The translations under genes and the position numbers were made by a program. The notes below the pieces were generated by a model. The model worked only from the letters and a program-made list of their open reading frames with translations, made no database searches and was not told the origin of the DNA. From assembly GCF_013403955.1 (NCBI RefSeq), contig NZ_JABFDG010000001.1, positions 1,240,001 through 1,304,000 on the forward strand: 64,000 nucleotides of DNA, written 5' to 3'. Source of the DNA: Winogradskyella vidalii (GTDB taxonomy: Bacteria > Bacteroidota > Bacteroidia > Flavobacteriales > Flavobacteriaceae). Numbering within the stretch: position 1 is the first letter of the stretch; every line of letters begins with the position of its first letter. Shown one piece after another: positions 7,778 to 16,802 of this stretch.

Positions 7778-9652
7778 ATGCTTGTTACTTATTTTGGTTT
7801 TAAAAAAGATGCTCAATATCATACCTCTACCAAGTTTGTTATTGTCTTTTTATTAGCATTATTTACTTTTTCAAATTTAAATGCGCAAGACGATTACAAG
7901 TCCATAACAAGATTATTAGCAAAGTCAAAAGCTATAGAACAAAAGGATATAGATCGTTCTTTTCTTTACGCAAATCAAGCTGTTGAAATAGCAAAATCGA
8001 TAAAAAATGATACTTTATTATCAAAATCTCATTTGCAACAAAGTCGCTTGTATATGTTTAAAAAGGAATTTACGAAATCCGATTCCATACTTCAACATAT
8101 TCTATCTCAAAAATTGCCTGAATATATTAGAGGGTTAGCATTGCATAATCTAGGGACTATTCAATATTATAAACAAAATTTAAAAGAAGCGTTGACATTA
8201 TACTTAGAAGCTTCGGAAACGCTTGAAAAAACTAATAAAACAAATAAATTAGTAAGTATCTATTCTAATATTGGGGCGATTAATGCGACTCTAAAAAATT
8301 ATAAAAATGCTCAAATTTATTTTGAAAGAGCTCTAGCTTTAAGTGATTTTGATGATCATTTAAAGCTTCAGGTATTAGTTAATTTATCTAGTGTCTATTA
8401 TAACCAGAAACTTTTTAAAAAGTATACGGAAAGCATATTTGAAGCAGAAGCGTTTGCTTTAAAAACCAATTCCACTAAAATCCTTTCTACAATTTATACT
8501 AACCTATGTTTATACTACACGGCAGAAGGTGAAGATTATGATTTAGCAATAACTTATGGTCTAAAAGCGATTGATTTAAAACGAGAGTTAAATAGTGTAA
8601 ACACATTAAGTGGTGCCTACAATAATTTGGGGTCTGCTTATCTTGAAAAAAGGGAATATAGCCAAGCTATTCAATATCTTGATAGTGCTGCGATAGACGC
8701 CGAAACCATTTTAAAACCTTATATCTACAATGGTCTAAAAGAAGCCTATTTAGGCTTAAACGATTATGAAATTGCTTTGCGTTATGCTGATTTAAAAGAC
8801 AAAATAAAAGACTCTATAGCACGTAAACAACAAAAAGAAAATGTTGCAGAATTGACCGAAAAATATGAATCTGAAAAAAAAGCACAGCGTATAGATATTT
8901 TAGATTCGCAAAACAAAATACAAGCACTGACTATTAAACAACAAAACTACCTATTAATTACACTCGCTATTTTTGTTTTACTAATTAGTGTTTTAGGCTA
9001 TTTTGGGTTCAAAAACTATAAAATACAACAACAATTAGATAGCGTTTTGCTGCAGCAAAGGTTAAAGAAAACGCAATTAAATCCTCATTTTTTATTTAAT
9101 GCATTACAAAGTATTCAAAATTTCATTCATCAAAATGACAAAGAGAAATCAAGTACGTATCTCACGAGTTATTCAAAATTAATTAGGCTTGTTTTAGAAA
9201 AGTCGGATGAAGATTTCATTACTGTTGAAGATGATAAAATAGCTTTAGAATCCTATCTCAATTTACAATTGTTAAATTATAATAACACATTTACCTTTAA
9301 TATAAAAGTAGATGAATCTGTAGATGAGGATTTTGATTTGTTACCTACTCTTATAACACAACCTTTTGTAGAAAATGCAATACTACATGGTTTAAAAGAT
9401 AATAGTCGAGGTCATATTAATGTAGAATACTATAAAAAACAGTCCGTTTTATATGTTTCTATTACCGATAATGGTAAAGGATTTGAAACTAAAAAAGAAG
9501 ATTCTAAACGTTTGCACAAATCTATGAGTATGGCGATTATTAAGGAGCAATTACAAAACCTTAATAAAACATCAAAAGACTTTAAAGGCGCTATTACGAC
9601 GAACTCAACACCAAATGGAACAGAGGTGATTTTAAGTTTTTCAACACTTTAA
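7778..9652 (+). CDS. TPR sensor histidine kinase, LytS family
   Basis: This 624-residue protein begins with a hydrophobic signal or anchor (residues 19-36). Tetratricopeptide repeats follow (about 60-340) on the periplasmic side, then a coiled coil, one membrane helix (391-411) and a LytS-type kinase core. The phospho-acceptor is His437 in the motif LNPHFLFNALQ, and the ATPase N-box is FVENAILHGL with DNGKGF. The family has no separate dimerisation domain and normally phosphorylates a LytTR regulator, here encoded 18 bp downstream. No palindrome operator precedes it. The TPRs suggest sensing through a protein or peptide ligand, which is inference. Confidence 0.9.
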   Translation: MLVTYFGFKKDAQYHTSTKFVIVFLLALFTFSNLNAQDDYKSITRLLAKSKAIEQKDIDRSFLYANQAVEIAKSIKNDTLLSKSHLQQSRLYMFKKEFTKSDSILQHILSQKLPEYIRGLALHNLGTIQYYKQNLKEALTLYLEASETLEKTNKTNKLVSIYSNIGAINATLKNYKNAQIYFERALALSDFDDHLKLQVLVNLSSVYYNQKLFKKYTESIFEAEAFALKTNSTKILSTIYTNLCLYYTAEGEDYDLAITYGLKAIDLKRELNSVNTLSGAYNNLGSAYLEKREYSQAIQYLDSAAIDAETILKPYIYNGLKEAYLGLNDYEIALRYADLKDKIKDSIARKQQKENVAELTEKYESEKKAQRIDILDSQNKIQALTIKQQNYLLITLAIFVLLISVLGYFGFKNYKIQQQLDSVLLQQRLKKTQLNPHFLFNALQSIQNFIHQNDKEKSSTYLTSYSKLIRLVLEKSDEDFITVEDDKIALESYLNLQLLNYNNTFTFNIKVDESVDEDFDLLPTLITQPFVENAILHGLKDNSRGHINVEYYKKQSVLYVSITDNGKGFETKKEDSKRLHKSMSMAIIKEQLQNLNKTSKDFKGAITTNSTPNGTEVILSFSTL

Positions 9653-9658
9653 ATATAG

Positions 9659-9666
9659 TATCTTTG
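9659..9666 (+). promoter_or_regulatory. Putative -7 box directly upstream of the LytTR gene
   Basis: TATCTTTG matches TAnnTTTG perfectly and ends 4 bp before the ATG of the response regulator. If used, it would give a leaderless or near-leaderless transcript separate from the kinase. No -33 element or palindrome is obvious, so it may be chance. Confidence 0.35.
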
Positions 9667-9670
9667 TACT

Positions 9671-10423
9671 ATGATGCAGAATATATCATGTTTTATAGTA
9701 GAGGACGATCCGCAGGCATTGGCTTATGCAACTTCAATTTTAAAAAGCTATAAAAGCATAGATGTAATAGGAAGTGCTAATACTATTGAAGCAGCAGCAG
9801 ATTCAATAAAAAAGCAAAACCCCGATTTTATAGTTTTAGATGTATTCTTACTTGATGGGAATGCTTTTGAATTTCTTAAACTATTTGAGAGCATTGATTT
9901 TAAAATTATTTTTACAACCTCATTTGCAAAATTTGCTATTGATGCCTTTAAATTTAGTGCCATAGATTATTTGCTAAAACCTTATCAGGAAAAGGAGTTA
10001 ATGACGGCCATAGATAAGGTTATTAATGATATCACTAAAACAAACCACCAATCGCAACTTAATACGTTGTTACATAATGTATCGAATAATGAGCCTTCAA
10101 AAAAAATAGTATTAAAGAATACAGAGGCTATTCATGTTGTGGATATTAAAGATATTTTATATGCAAAATCAGATAATAATTATACATCCTTTGTTTTAGA
10201 AAATGATAAAAGCATACTTGTTTCTAAACCTCTTAAATCGTTTGATGAAAAATTAAAAAGTCATCACTTTTTTCGTGTGCATCAAAGTTATCTGATTAAC
10301 CTAAATTTTATTTCTTCATTTAATAAACGCAGTGAAGAAGTTGTTTTATGTAACACGTATCATATTCCTGTTTCTCAAAGCCGAAAGAAAAGTTTACTCA
10401 ATTATATTGATGAATTAGTATAA
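9671..10423 (+). CDS. LytTR-family response regulator
   Basis: This 250-residue protein has an N-terminal receiver domain with acidic pocket EDD (residues 11-13), phospho-acceptor Asp57 in FIVLD and the conserved Lys in LLKPY. A C-terminal LytTR DNA-binding domain covers about residues 140-245 (FFRVHQSYLINL, PVSQSRKK). Two ATGs are adjacent (9671 and 9674). It is paired with the TPR-LytS kinase just upstream. LytTR proteins usually bind paired 9-bp repeats. Targets are unknown, though the surrounding island is the obvious place to look. Confidence 0.9.
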   Translation: MMQNISCFIVEDDPQALAYATSILKSYKSIDVIGSANTIEAAADSIKKQNPDFIVLDVFLLDGNAFEFLKLFESIDFKIIFTTSFAKFAIDAFKFSAIDYLLKPYQEKELMTAIDKVINDITKTNHQSQLNTLLHNVSNNEPSKKIVLKNTEAIHVVDIKDILYAKSDNNYTSFVLENDKSILVSKPLKSFDEKLKSHHFFRVHQSYLINLNFISSFNKRSEEVVLCNTYHIPVSQSRKKSLLNYIDELV

Positions 10424-10544
10424 TTGAATTCTTTTTCAAACACTTCAATTTCTAAATATATACGGTCAAATTCTCATGACCTAAAATAGTTACCTTTTAT
10501 AGGGTTAAATTCGTTTTTTTAAAACAATTTAAGCTTAATCTAGG

Positions 10545-11252
10545 ATGAAAATAAATAAATTAATACCAGCATTTGCTTTAATTACACTTTGTGTTTTATT
10601 CCAATCCTGTTATGTTGTAAAAAAATCAGATGAGTTTTACGAAGTAGAAACTTCAGACTTAAATACATTATATCTTATTGATATTTCTGGAAGTATGGAA
10701 GGCATCGATGAAGGGTCTGTAGAAGATCAGGTTAGAAGAGAAGTTGGTAACACAGCTGGTAAAGAGGTCAGTAAAGCTATTGGTGGAAAAATAGGGAATA
10801 TTCTAGGGAAACAGGTTACTAAAGAGGCAACTAAATTAGGTGCTGTAAAGCGCAATTTAATACCAGCCATTAAAGGATTACCAGATGGTAAAAAGTTTCT
10901 CGTGTTTGCTTTCAATAATGATGTCACTATGCAAGCTACAGAGTTTAGGGTAGCCGATAATGTGTCTAGAACATCATCTAATGTATTTGTAAAAAACTTA
11001 GCAGCAGAAGGCGGTACAGATACACTAGAAGGTTTGCTTGAAGCTATAGCAACAAAAGACGTTCAAGAGATTGTGTTAATGAGCGACGGTTTACCAAATG
11101 GCGGGCCAAGTAATGTTTTAGAAGAAGTTAGAAAAGCAAATACCAACAACATTATTATTCATACCATTGCTTTTGGAGATGATGCTGACTTAGATTTTAT
11201 GAGAACTCTGGCTCAAGAAAATAACGGAACTTTTGTTACGTCTAAAATGTAA
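10545..11252 (+). CDS. vWA-domain lipoprotein
   Basis: This 235-residue protein has a signal peptide with lipobox LFQSC (Cys22), so it is predicted to be membrane-anchored. A vWA domain follows with a complete MIDAS: DISGS (Asp46-Ser50), GGTDT and MSDGLPNGGP. A Gly/Lys-rich insertion (about residues 65-100, with GKEVSKAIGGK and GNILGKQV) lies between the first MIDAS motif and the rest of the fold and is unusual. It is a single gene closed by a strong terminator at 11338-11369. Being extracytoplasmic, it is unlikely to be the direct partner of the cytosolic vWA protein at 5.3 kb. Confidence 0.85.
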   Translation: MKINKLIPAFALITLCVLFQSCYVVKKSDEFYEVETSDLNTLYLIDISGSMEGIDEGSVEDQVRREVGNTAGKEVSKAIGGKIGNILGKQVTKEATKLGAVKRNLIPAIKGLPDGKKFLVFAFNNDVTMQATEFRVADNVSRTSSNVFVKNLAAEGGTDTLEGLLEAIATKDVQEIVLMSDGLPNGGPSNVLEEVRKANTNNIIIHTIAFGDDADLDFMRTLAQENNGTFVTSKM

Positions 11253-11337
11253 CACTTAAAAATATTAGGGATGATTAATTTCATGATATTCATTTGTTCA
11301 CTAGTTGCTATTGCTAAGTGATACTTTGAATATTAAT

Positions 11338-11369
11338 AAAGCACGCTTTTATAAGCGTGCTTTTTTTTT
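11338..11369 (+). terminator. Rho-independent terminator after vWA lipoprotein
   Basis: A perfect 8-bp stem GCACGCTT / AAGCGTGC with a TTAT loop is followed by a run of nine T. Confidence 0.9.
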
Positions 11370-11412
11370 GTGCTACTAAAATCTTAAAAATAAATAATCA
11401 GTATTTATAGAT

Positions 11413-11459
11413 ATCACTAATTTCAGGGAGGTATTAAAGCCGCTTAAACTCTAGCTTTG
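11413..11459 (+). promoter_or_regulatory. Palindrome promoter, site 4
   Basis: ATCACTAATTTCAGGGAG (11413-11430), 21 bp, then a perfect -7 box TAGCTTTG (11452-11459). The ATG of the next gene is at 11488. TCAGTATTT lies 15 bp upstream of the palindrome start, as at site 5. Confidence 0.85.
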
Positions 11460-11487
11460 TCTTATTAAAAACTAAAACAATAAGATA

Positions 11488-12135
11488 ATGGGATTAACAA
11501 TTTTAACAGGTGTACTAGCAGATTTTAAAGCGAATGAACCTGAAGGTTACCAAGCATATAAAGTGATTTTTGAAAACATAAACACCATATTAGCAAAAAA
11601 CGGTGTAGACGCTCATAAAGAACCAGATGAAATGGAAAAAGAGCCTTTGCAGTTTGGCGGATTTCCGTATAGTTTTTTACATCATTTAAGGCGTTTTGCA
11701 GCCCACGTTTGGGACAATAAAGATAATGAAAATTGGGACTGGACACCAACACCATTTCCTACAGAAGATGAGCCTGGAGCAGATTCTATTTTAGAAGACC
11801 ATTATTCTTATATGTCTAGTCATCTTTTAACACATTCAGATTCAGAAGGTTTTTATATTCCTTTAGAATTACCAGAAGTGCTTTTTGATAATGATAAAGC
11901 ACCAGTACCAGGAGCAATGATTGGCTCATCTTACACGCTTTTACAAGAATTAAAAAGTCTTACGACACCCTTAGGTATTGGCTTAGATGAACAGAATAAC
12001 CTTACTAATGTAGATGAATTAAATAAAATTATATCTAATGAAGGTGATTTTTGGATAGAAATATTGGTTTGCGTGACCCTCATAGATGCTGCAAAATTTA
12101 GTATTGAAAATAAAACAGCAATGCTGTTTAATTAA
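11488..12135 (+). CDS. Hypothetical protein of the island (215 aa)
   Basis: This soluble acidic protein begins MGLTILTGVLADF, and I cannot place it in a named family. Conserved-looking features are the FGGFPYSFLHHLRRFAAH segment near residues 53-70, an Asp/Glu/Pro-rich WTPTPFPTEDEPGAD stretch and a PGAMIGSSYTLLQEL helix. The look is that of a small alpha/beta protein from immunity or conflict loci (inference). It starts 28 bp after the -7 box of palindrome site 4 and precedes the propeller-like gene by 9 bp, so the two are co-transcribed. Confidence 0.75.
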   Translation: MGLTILTGVLADFKANEPEGYQAYKVIFENINTILAKNGVDAHKEPDEMEKEPLQFGGFPYSFLHHLRRFAAHVWDNKDNENWDWTPTPFPTEDEPGADSILEDHYSYMSSHLLTHSDSEGFYIPLELPEVLFDNDKAPVPGAMIGSSYTLLQELKSLTTPLGIGLDEQNNLTNVDELNKIISNEGDFWIEILVCVTLIDAAKFSIENKTAMLFN

Positions 12136-12144
12136 AAAAACACA

Positions 12145-13401
12145 ATGAAAGAAACTGATAAAAATAGAGAAGACTTAAAGCAAGAGTGGAACACTAAAGG
12201 CAGTGCATATGCTTTGGCTGTGAATGAAATGGTTGCGTTTGGTGATGCTAATGGATGGGAAAATTGGAAAGGGAAGGAGCCTAAAGATGAAAGGGGCCAT
12301 TTAGCTAATGCTGTATTTCAGTTGTTAAAAGAAGCAAATAAAAACAGTACCGTTTCTCAATTTAGAGCAGATTTTCCGCCAGCGCATACGCCTTTAATTC
12401 AGCTGATGAATGGTAAGAGTCAAAGCATTATGCAGTTGAGTTTTATAGACGAGCAGAAAATTGTTTTTGTAACAGGAACCCCATATGAGCATAGACAAGC
12501 TTACATCTTGGATAATAATAAAACTTTAGAACTTGATGCTTCTATTGCAGCTGTAGGAAAATCTAAACAAAATAATGTGTTTGCAATTGCTGCAAATAAT
12601 ATTATTAGTACTACTCAAGGTTGGGAAGGTGATATTATAGCAACGTTCCGTTTAGACGAAGCAAAGGATATTGGTATTACAGAATTAATCCCTTTTAATG
12701 ACGGACTTAAAGTGCTATTGGTATCATCAGATGGAATTTACATTATATCTAACGATAATGAAAACATGATTCATCCCTTACCAGACCCAGAAGATGACGA
12801 GTGGGAACCTTATATGGATATGGAAAATGCAACGCTTTCTAATGACAATAAATACATCGTGGTTGGCGATCAATGTTATGATCATAGAGTTTTAGATAAT
12901 AATGGTAAAGAAATTACAGAAATAGGTACACAATCGGCTTATCCAGATTTTTGTATGTTTTCTAAAGATGATAAACAGTTGATCACTAATTCATGTCACT
13001 TTTATAATGGAATTACTATTGGTGTCGCAACGTCCGATTTTGAACGTATCAATATTCCAGCTTATGAAGGCGGTGAAGACTGCATCACTATTGACGATGG
13101 TATGCGGGTGTATTGTGGTGTTTCAACTTCAGAATTCTACATTTTAGGAGACGCTTTTGGTTATATAAAAGCGGTTGATGCTAAAGGAAATTGTATTTGG
13201 AAACACTTTTTAGGTTCTACAATTACAGGACTAACAATTTCTGATGATGAAAAGACCTTGTGGATTGGTGCGGCTTCAGGAATGCTTCACAAGCTGCAAT
13301 TAAATCAGGGAGTTAGAGATAATCATACCATTGGTACAGCTAATCATTTTGAAGAATTCCGTTTAATATTATGGAAAGAAGAACCGGTTAGAGTTTGGTA
13401 A
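12145..13401 (+). CDS. Beta-propeller (WD40-like) protein
   Basis: This 418-residue cytosolic protein has a helical N-terminal region of about 85 residues. Repeating strand-rich units follow, with motifs such as QKIVFVTGTPY, NNVFAIAANNIIST, KYIVVGDQCYDHR and KTLWIGAASGMLHKL. The 40-50 residue period suggests a seven-bladed propeller. There is no catalytic motif, and propellers of this type usually act as interaction platforms. It is the second and last gene of the operon from palindrome site 4, ended by the terminator at 13426-13460. Confidence 0.75.
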   Translation: MKETDKNREDLKQEWNTKGSAYALAVNEMVAFGDANGWENWKGKEPKDERGHLANAVFQLLKEANKNSTVSQFRADFPPAHTPLIQLMNGKSQSIMQLSFIDEQKIVFVTGTPYEHRQAYILDNNKTLELDASIAAVGKSKQNNVFAIAANNIISTTQGWEGDIIATFRLDEAKDIGITELIPFNDGLKVLLVSSDGIYIISNDNENMIHPLPDPEDDEWEPYMDMENATLSNDNKYIVVGDQCYDHRVLDNNGKEITEIGTQSAYPDFCMFSKDDKQLITNSCHFYNGITIGVATSDFERINIPAYEGGEDCITIDDGMRVYCGVSTSEFYILGDAFGYIKAVDAKGNCIWKHFLGSTITGLTISDDEKTLWIGAASGMLHKLQLNQGVRDNHTIGTANHFEEFRLILWKEEPVRVW

Positions 13402-13425
13402 AAAGTATACAAGTTGTATTCAGTG

Positions 13426-13460
13426 AAAAGCACGTTTTAATTAACGTGCTTTTTGTTTTT
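13426..13460 (+). terminator. Rho-independent terminator after propeller gene
   Basis: Stem AAGCACGTT / AACGTGCTT with an AT-rich loop, followed by T-rich sequence. Confidence 0.85.
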
Positions 13461-13505
13461 AGAAAGATGGTATAAAGCAATATCTAAAATTCAGTATTTG
13501 TAATT

Positions 13506-13552
13506 ATCCCTATTTTCAGGGATAAGAGGCGGTGTTATAAGATCTAGTTTTG
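13506..13552 (+). promoter_or_regulatory. Palindrome promoter, site 5
   Basis: ATCCCTATTTTCAGGGAT (13506-13523) has perfectly paired 6-bp arms. It is followed by 21 bp and then a perfect -7 box TAGTTTTG (13545-13552). The ATG at 13577 follows. Confidence 0.85.
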
Positions 13553-13576
13553 CGGTATATAATTAATACATTTCAA

Positions 13577-14737
13577 ATGAAAAATAATATACTCTATTTC
13601 GTTCTATTAACACTAATGTTGGCTTCTTGTAGTAAGAAAAGTTATACGGCATTAATTGAGAAAGATGCTTACGCAACATCTCATACTACAAAATATCATT
13701 TGCCTAAAAATGTTCTGAAATTTGAAATTATTTATACCCTAAATGAGCCTAGAGTAAAAAAAGGTAGTTTTGACGAAGCCTTACTAACAAGCTCCACAAA
13801 AGTGACTATTGAAGATCCTATTGTGATTACAAAAATTTTGGTTGCTGATCCATCCAATACCTTTGAGATAAAAGGGAAACAGTTGTCCGATCGTTTTTTT
13901 GTAAATAGAGGTGAGGATGTATCTAATCCTATTTTAGAGGATACCTTAAATGTGTCATTTGGAACGTTAGAGGCATCAAAAAAATCATCGTATTCGTCAT
14001 TTACAGATTCTAGTATAGAAGCCGAAGCTTTTAGGTCTATAGAAGAAATAAAGAATAATTTAGATAAAATAAAAACTAAAAAGGAGGCCGATATGGCCTT
14101 AAAACTGATAACACTTTTTAAAAGTCAGTTTAAGACATTAAATGAAGACTTTCAACCTTATATTAAAAAGCATAAAGTGAAATATACGATTGTAATTGAT
14201 CCTTCTGAATTATATTCTAAAGATGGCAACTGGTCTAATATAGAGGGGAATACATTCTATCACACTATTTTTCCAGAACATATTTTTAAAGGTAAAGGAA
14301 TTTTAAGTGATTTAATAACAGTTAAAGTTACCAGGCCTAATGTGCATCTCCTACAAGAGGTCTTGAGCTCAGAACCTATTGAAGGGATTGTTTATAGAAC
14401 TTCTTCAGCGTCAAATATAGAAATCTTATTAAATGATTATTCCTTGTTTAACGATGCTATGACCTTAGCACAATTGGGACAATTTAAAACAATAGCGGTT
14501 AAAGATTTAGAAAAACATAAGTCGCTAAGCCAGCCAGTTGTATTGTTTAAGGCGGAAAATCCTGAGAACCAAACCGAAACTCCTTCTATTTTTAAAGAAG
14601 AGGTAGAGCAGTTAGATTTTGATTCTAGTGACACAATTCAAGACTCTCAAGAAGCCATACTAGAGGAGCGTAAAGAGAAATTAAAAAATATCGATTTAAT
14701 TATAAAAAGCCTCGAAAAACGTATCACTGAATTCTAA
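13577..14737 (+). CDS. Lipoprotein, DUF4831-like
   Basis: This 386-residue protein starts MKNNILYF and has lipobox LASC (Cys18), so it is exported and lipid-anchored. The YHLPKNVLKFEIIY segment and the central region with IVIDPSELY recall DUF4831 proteins of Bacteroidota; the match is tentative. The C-terminus is a charged coiled coil (last 35 residues). An in-frame TTG at 13550 overlaps the -7 box and is rejected as a start. It is a monocistronic unit under palindrome site 5, which makes it the one clearly exported member of that regulon. Confidence 0.75.
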   Translation: MKNNILYFVLLTLMLASCSKKSYTALIEKDAYATSHTTKYHLPKNVLKFEIIYTLNEPRVKKGSFDEALLTSSTKVTIEDPIVITKILVADPSNTFEIKGKQLSDRFFVNRGEDVSNPILEDTLNVSFGTLEASKKSSYSSFTDSSIEAEAFRSIEEIKNNLDKIKTKKEADMALKLITLFKSQFKTLNEDFQPYIKKHKVKYTIVIDPSELYSKDGNWSNIEGNTFYHTIFPEHIFKGKGILSDLITVKVTRPNVHLLQEVLSSEPIEGIVYRTSSASNIEILLNDYSLFNDAMTLAQLGQFKTIAVKDLEKHKSLSQPVVLFKAENPENQTETPSIFKEEVEQLDFDSSDTIQDSQEAILEERKEKLKNIDLIIKSLEKRITEF

Positions 14738-14755
14738 TTTATTACAAGGTGTAAT

Positions 14756-14802
14756 TTCACTGAATACCGTTAGATAATAAATGACGTAAAGTAGCATCTT
14801 TG
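14756..14802 (+). promoter_or_regulatory. Palindrome promoter, site 6 (11-gene operon)
   Basis: TTCACTGAATACCGTTAG (14756-14773), exactly 21 bp, then CATCTTTG (14795-14802), a 7/8 match to the -7 box. This is the weakest palindrome of the nine, but its spacing is the same. Confidence 0.7.
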
Positions 14803-14849
14803 TCAGTGAATTTAATAATTGAAATCTATTAAGACCTAATATCTTTAAA

Positions 14850-15275
14850 ATGAAAATAACAAAGGATACGCTCAAAAAAGATTCACGAAGTGAAGATTGT
14901 TATAGAACAACCTTTTTATCTGATCAACATAAAATTGATATCAGTCTAAATATTGAAGACATTAGTTTAGAGGAAATGATTGCTTTAGGAAATTCCTTTT
15001 TAGAAGATTTTGAAGATAAAAAGAAAAAAGCCACAGATGAAATCGTAAGCGCTTTTTACGAAAATTACAATGAAAACTGGGCTGATGAAGACAATGGATA
15101 TCCAGAGTTAAGCCAGCCAGAATTCAGACAAAAATTAACAATAACAGCTATTCATTTTTATGCCAAAGATTTGATAGACGTGATTTATAATGAAGACGGC
15201 ATGTTTGGGAATCATTATTTAATAGCTCAATCTTACGATGGTAAAACTTTTGACGATAGTACCATGTTTGGATAA
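14850..15275 (+). CDS. Hypothetical protein (DUF2262/DUF2004/DUF6985-like)
   Basis: This is a 141-residue acidic soluble protein. The C-terminal pattern FYAKDLIDVIYNEDGMFGNH followed by SYDGKTFDDSTMFG resembles small DUF2004, DUF2262 or DUF6985 proteins often found among immunity-type genes; I cannot decide between them. It is the first gene of the 11-gene operon (14850-21978), 47 bp from the -7 box, with 11 bp to the DUF1963 gene. No catalytic residues are visible. Confidence 0.65.
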   Translation: MKITKDTLKKDSRSEDCYRTTFLSDQHKIDISLNIEDISLEEMIALGNSFLEDFEDKKKKATDEIVSAFYENYNENWADEDNGYPELSQPEFRQKLTITAIHFYAKDLIDVIYNEDGMFGNHYLIAQSYDGKTFDDSTMFG

Positions 15276-15286
15276 AAAACACACAA

Positions 15287-15994
15287 ATGACTTTAGAAGA
15301 ACTTAAAAATAAAATATCTAAACCGGTCACTAAATTTATAACAGGCGGCTTTAGACCAAAAAACACCATTGAAGAAAGTTGGATTGGTAAAGTCTTTGCT
15401 TATAATGAAGACGAAGACATTCCGTTAGATAAAAACGGAGATCAAATGTTTCCGTTGGCGCAATTTTACCTGCCTAATTTGCCTTACGTTCATCCAAGTC
15501 TTAAGGATACGAAACTCATCACCGTTTTTGTTTCTGCAGAATGGCCAGAATGCTTTGAAGACATGGGAGACCATTGGCTCATTAGAGAATACGACATTCT
15601 AGACAGCATTAAAATTAAAAATTTAGAAACCCCTTATTCGGTTGTAAAACCCTTTCCACTACAAGCAGAATTAGACGAAAATGATTTTCCCTTATGGGAT
15701 GGTGGCGGTTTATCTCTAGAAGATACAGACGAAATTTTAAAGCTAGAAAACGAAGGTATTATTGAAGATTATTTTGATATTATAGATCATATCTATGACC
15801 ATAAAATAGGTGGTTATCCTTCTTTTTGTCAATCCGGAATAGGTGACGCAGAGGGCTTTGGAAAAGGCTTTCAGTTTGTGTTTCAAATTGTATCAGATTA
15901 TAAGGCAAATTTCAACGTGATAGATGGTGGGAGCTTAATGTTCGCCAAAAATAACGACACCAACCAGTGGAGTTTGTATTACGACTTTTATTAA
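15287..15994 (+). CDS. DUF1963 (YwqG-like) protein
   Basis: This is a 235-residue cytosolic protein. The DUF1963 signature is clear in the second half: KIGGYPSFCQSG, then FQFVFQIVSDYK and the closing DGGSLMFAKNN with W and a terminal FY. DUF1963 proteins are small beta-rich modules of unknown biochemical role, frequent in bacterial immunity and stress loci. It is the second gene of the operon, between the small DUF gene and the DUF2314-ankyrin gene. Confidence 0.8.
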   Translation: MTLEELKNKISKPVTKFITGGFRPKNTIEESWIGKVFAYNEDEDIPLDKNGDQMFPLAQFYLPNLPYVHPSLKDTKLITVFVSAEWPECFEDMGDHWLIREYDILDSIKIKNLETPYSVVKPFPLQAELDENDFPLWDGGGLSLEDTDEILKLENEGIIEDYFDIIDHIYDHKIGGYPSFCQSGIGDAEGFGKGFQFVFQIVSDYKANFNVIDGGSLMFAKNNDTNQWSLYYDFY

Positions 15995-16025
15995 ATCACA
16001 ATAATTAAACTTAACATAATAAACA

Positions 16026-16781
16026 ATGAGTCAAGATAACAATATCGTTTTTGCCAAGCAAAACGAAAAAATGAAAGCAGCTTACCTAAAAGCACAAGAC
16101 ACGTTTAACTATTTTTGGAGAGAACTATATTGGGAAGCAAAACGTGTGGTTCCTGCGCATAATTTAGCGTTGGTAAAGATTCCTTTTCAACAAATGGCTG
16201 AAGGAGATGAGCAACCTACTGTAGAACATATGTGGATTAGCGAAATAGCTTTTGATGGAGAACATATTACAGGTGTTTTAATGAATTCACCTAACCTATT
16301 AACTAATGTTGCCGAAGGCGATACCGTAACTAGAAAGGTCTCTGAAATATCAGATTGGATGCTAGCTATAGACCGCAAAACGTATGGCGGTTATACCATT
16401 CAAGTCTTACGTTCTGATATGACGGAGGAAGCAAGAAAGCAACACGATGAGGCTTGGGGATTAGATTTTGGAGACCCTAACAATATTCTAGTAGCTTACC
16501 AGCAGGAAGACAATGAAGAAAACCTGATTGAACACCCAATGAGTAAAGTGATGGAGCAACCGGCTAGAGACTATTTTGAAGCTCATCTAGACGTCGTAAA
16601 GGCTGCAGATGAAAATGGAGTCACTAGACTACACACAGAAACTATTGCGGGAAATAAAATAGCCGTAGAAATTTTACTAGAATTAGGTGCCGATAAAAAT
16701 GCAAAAACCAATTCGGGAAAAACAGCTTTAGATTATGCTAGAGCTTTAAATTGGGAGCATATTATTCCTGTTTTAAAATAA
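16026..16781 (+). CDS. DUF2314 protein with C-terminal ankyrin repeats
   Basis: Of 251 residues, the first 150 form a DUF2314-type domain (ALVKIPFQQM, EHMWISEIAFDG, GVLMNSP, VSEISDWM). The last 60 are ankyrin-repeat sequence (RLHTETIAGNKIAVEILLEL, KTNSGKTALDYARA). DUF2314 is an uncharacterised small domain; ankyrin repeats bind proteins. The fusion suggests an adaptor. It is the third gene of the operon, 31 bp after the DUF1963 gene. Confidence 0.8.
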   Translation: MSQDNNIVFAKQNEKMKAAYLKAQDTFNYFWRELYWEAKRVVPAHNLALVKIPFQQMAEGDEQPTVEHMWISEIAFDGEHITGVLMNSPNLLTNVAEGDTVTRKVSEISDWMLAIDRKTYGGYTIQVLRSDMTEEARKQHDEAWGLDFGDPNNILVAYQQEDNEENLIEHPMSKVMEQPARDYFEAHLDVVKAADENGVTRLHTETIAGNKIAVEILLELGADKNAKTNSGKTALDYARALNWEHIIPVLK

Positions 16782-16802
16782 TGTAACGTATCTAGTTTTA
16801 AA

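Noticed and set aside
10452-10498. Possible tenth palindrome promoter before the vWA lipoprotein (TACCTTTT as -7 box)
   Set aside because: The 18 bp at the right distance match the consensus only in the spacer; neither arm is present.
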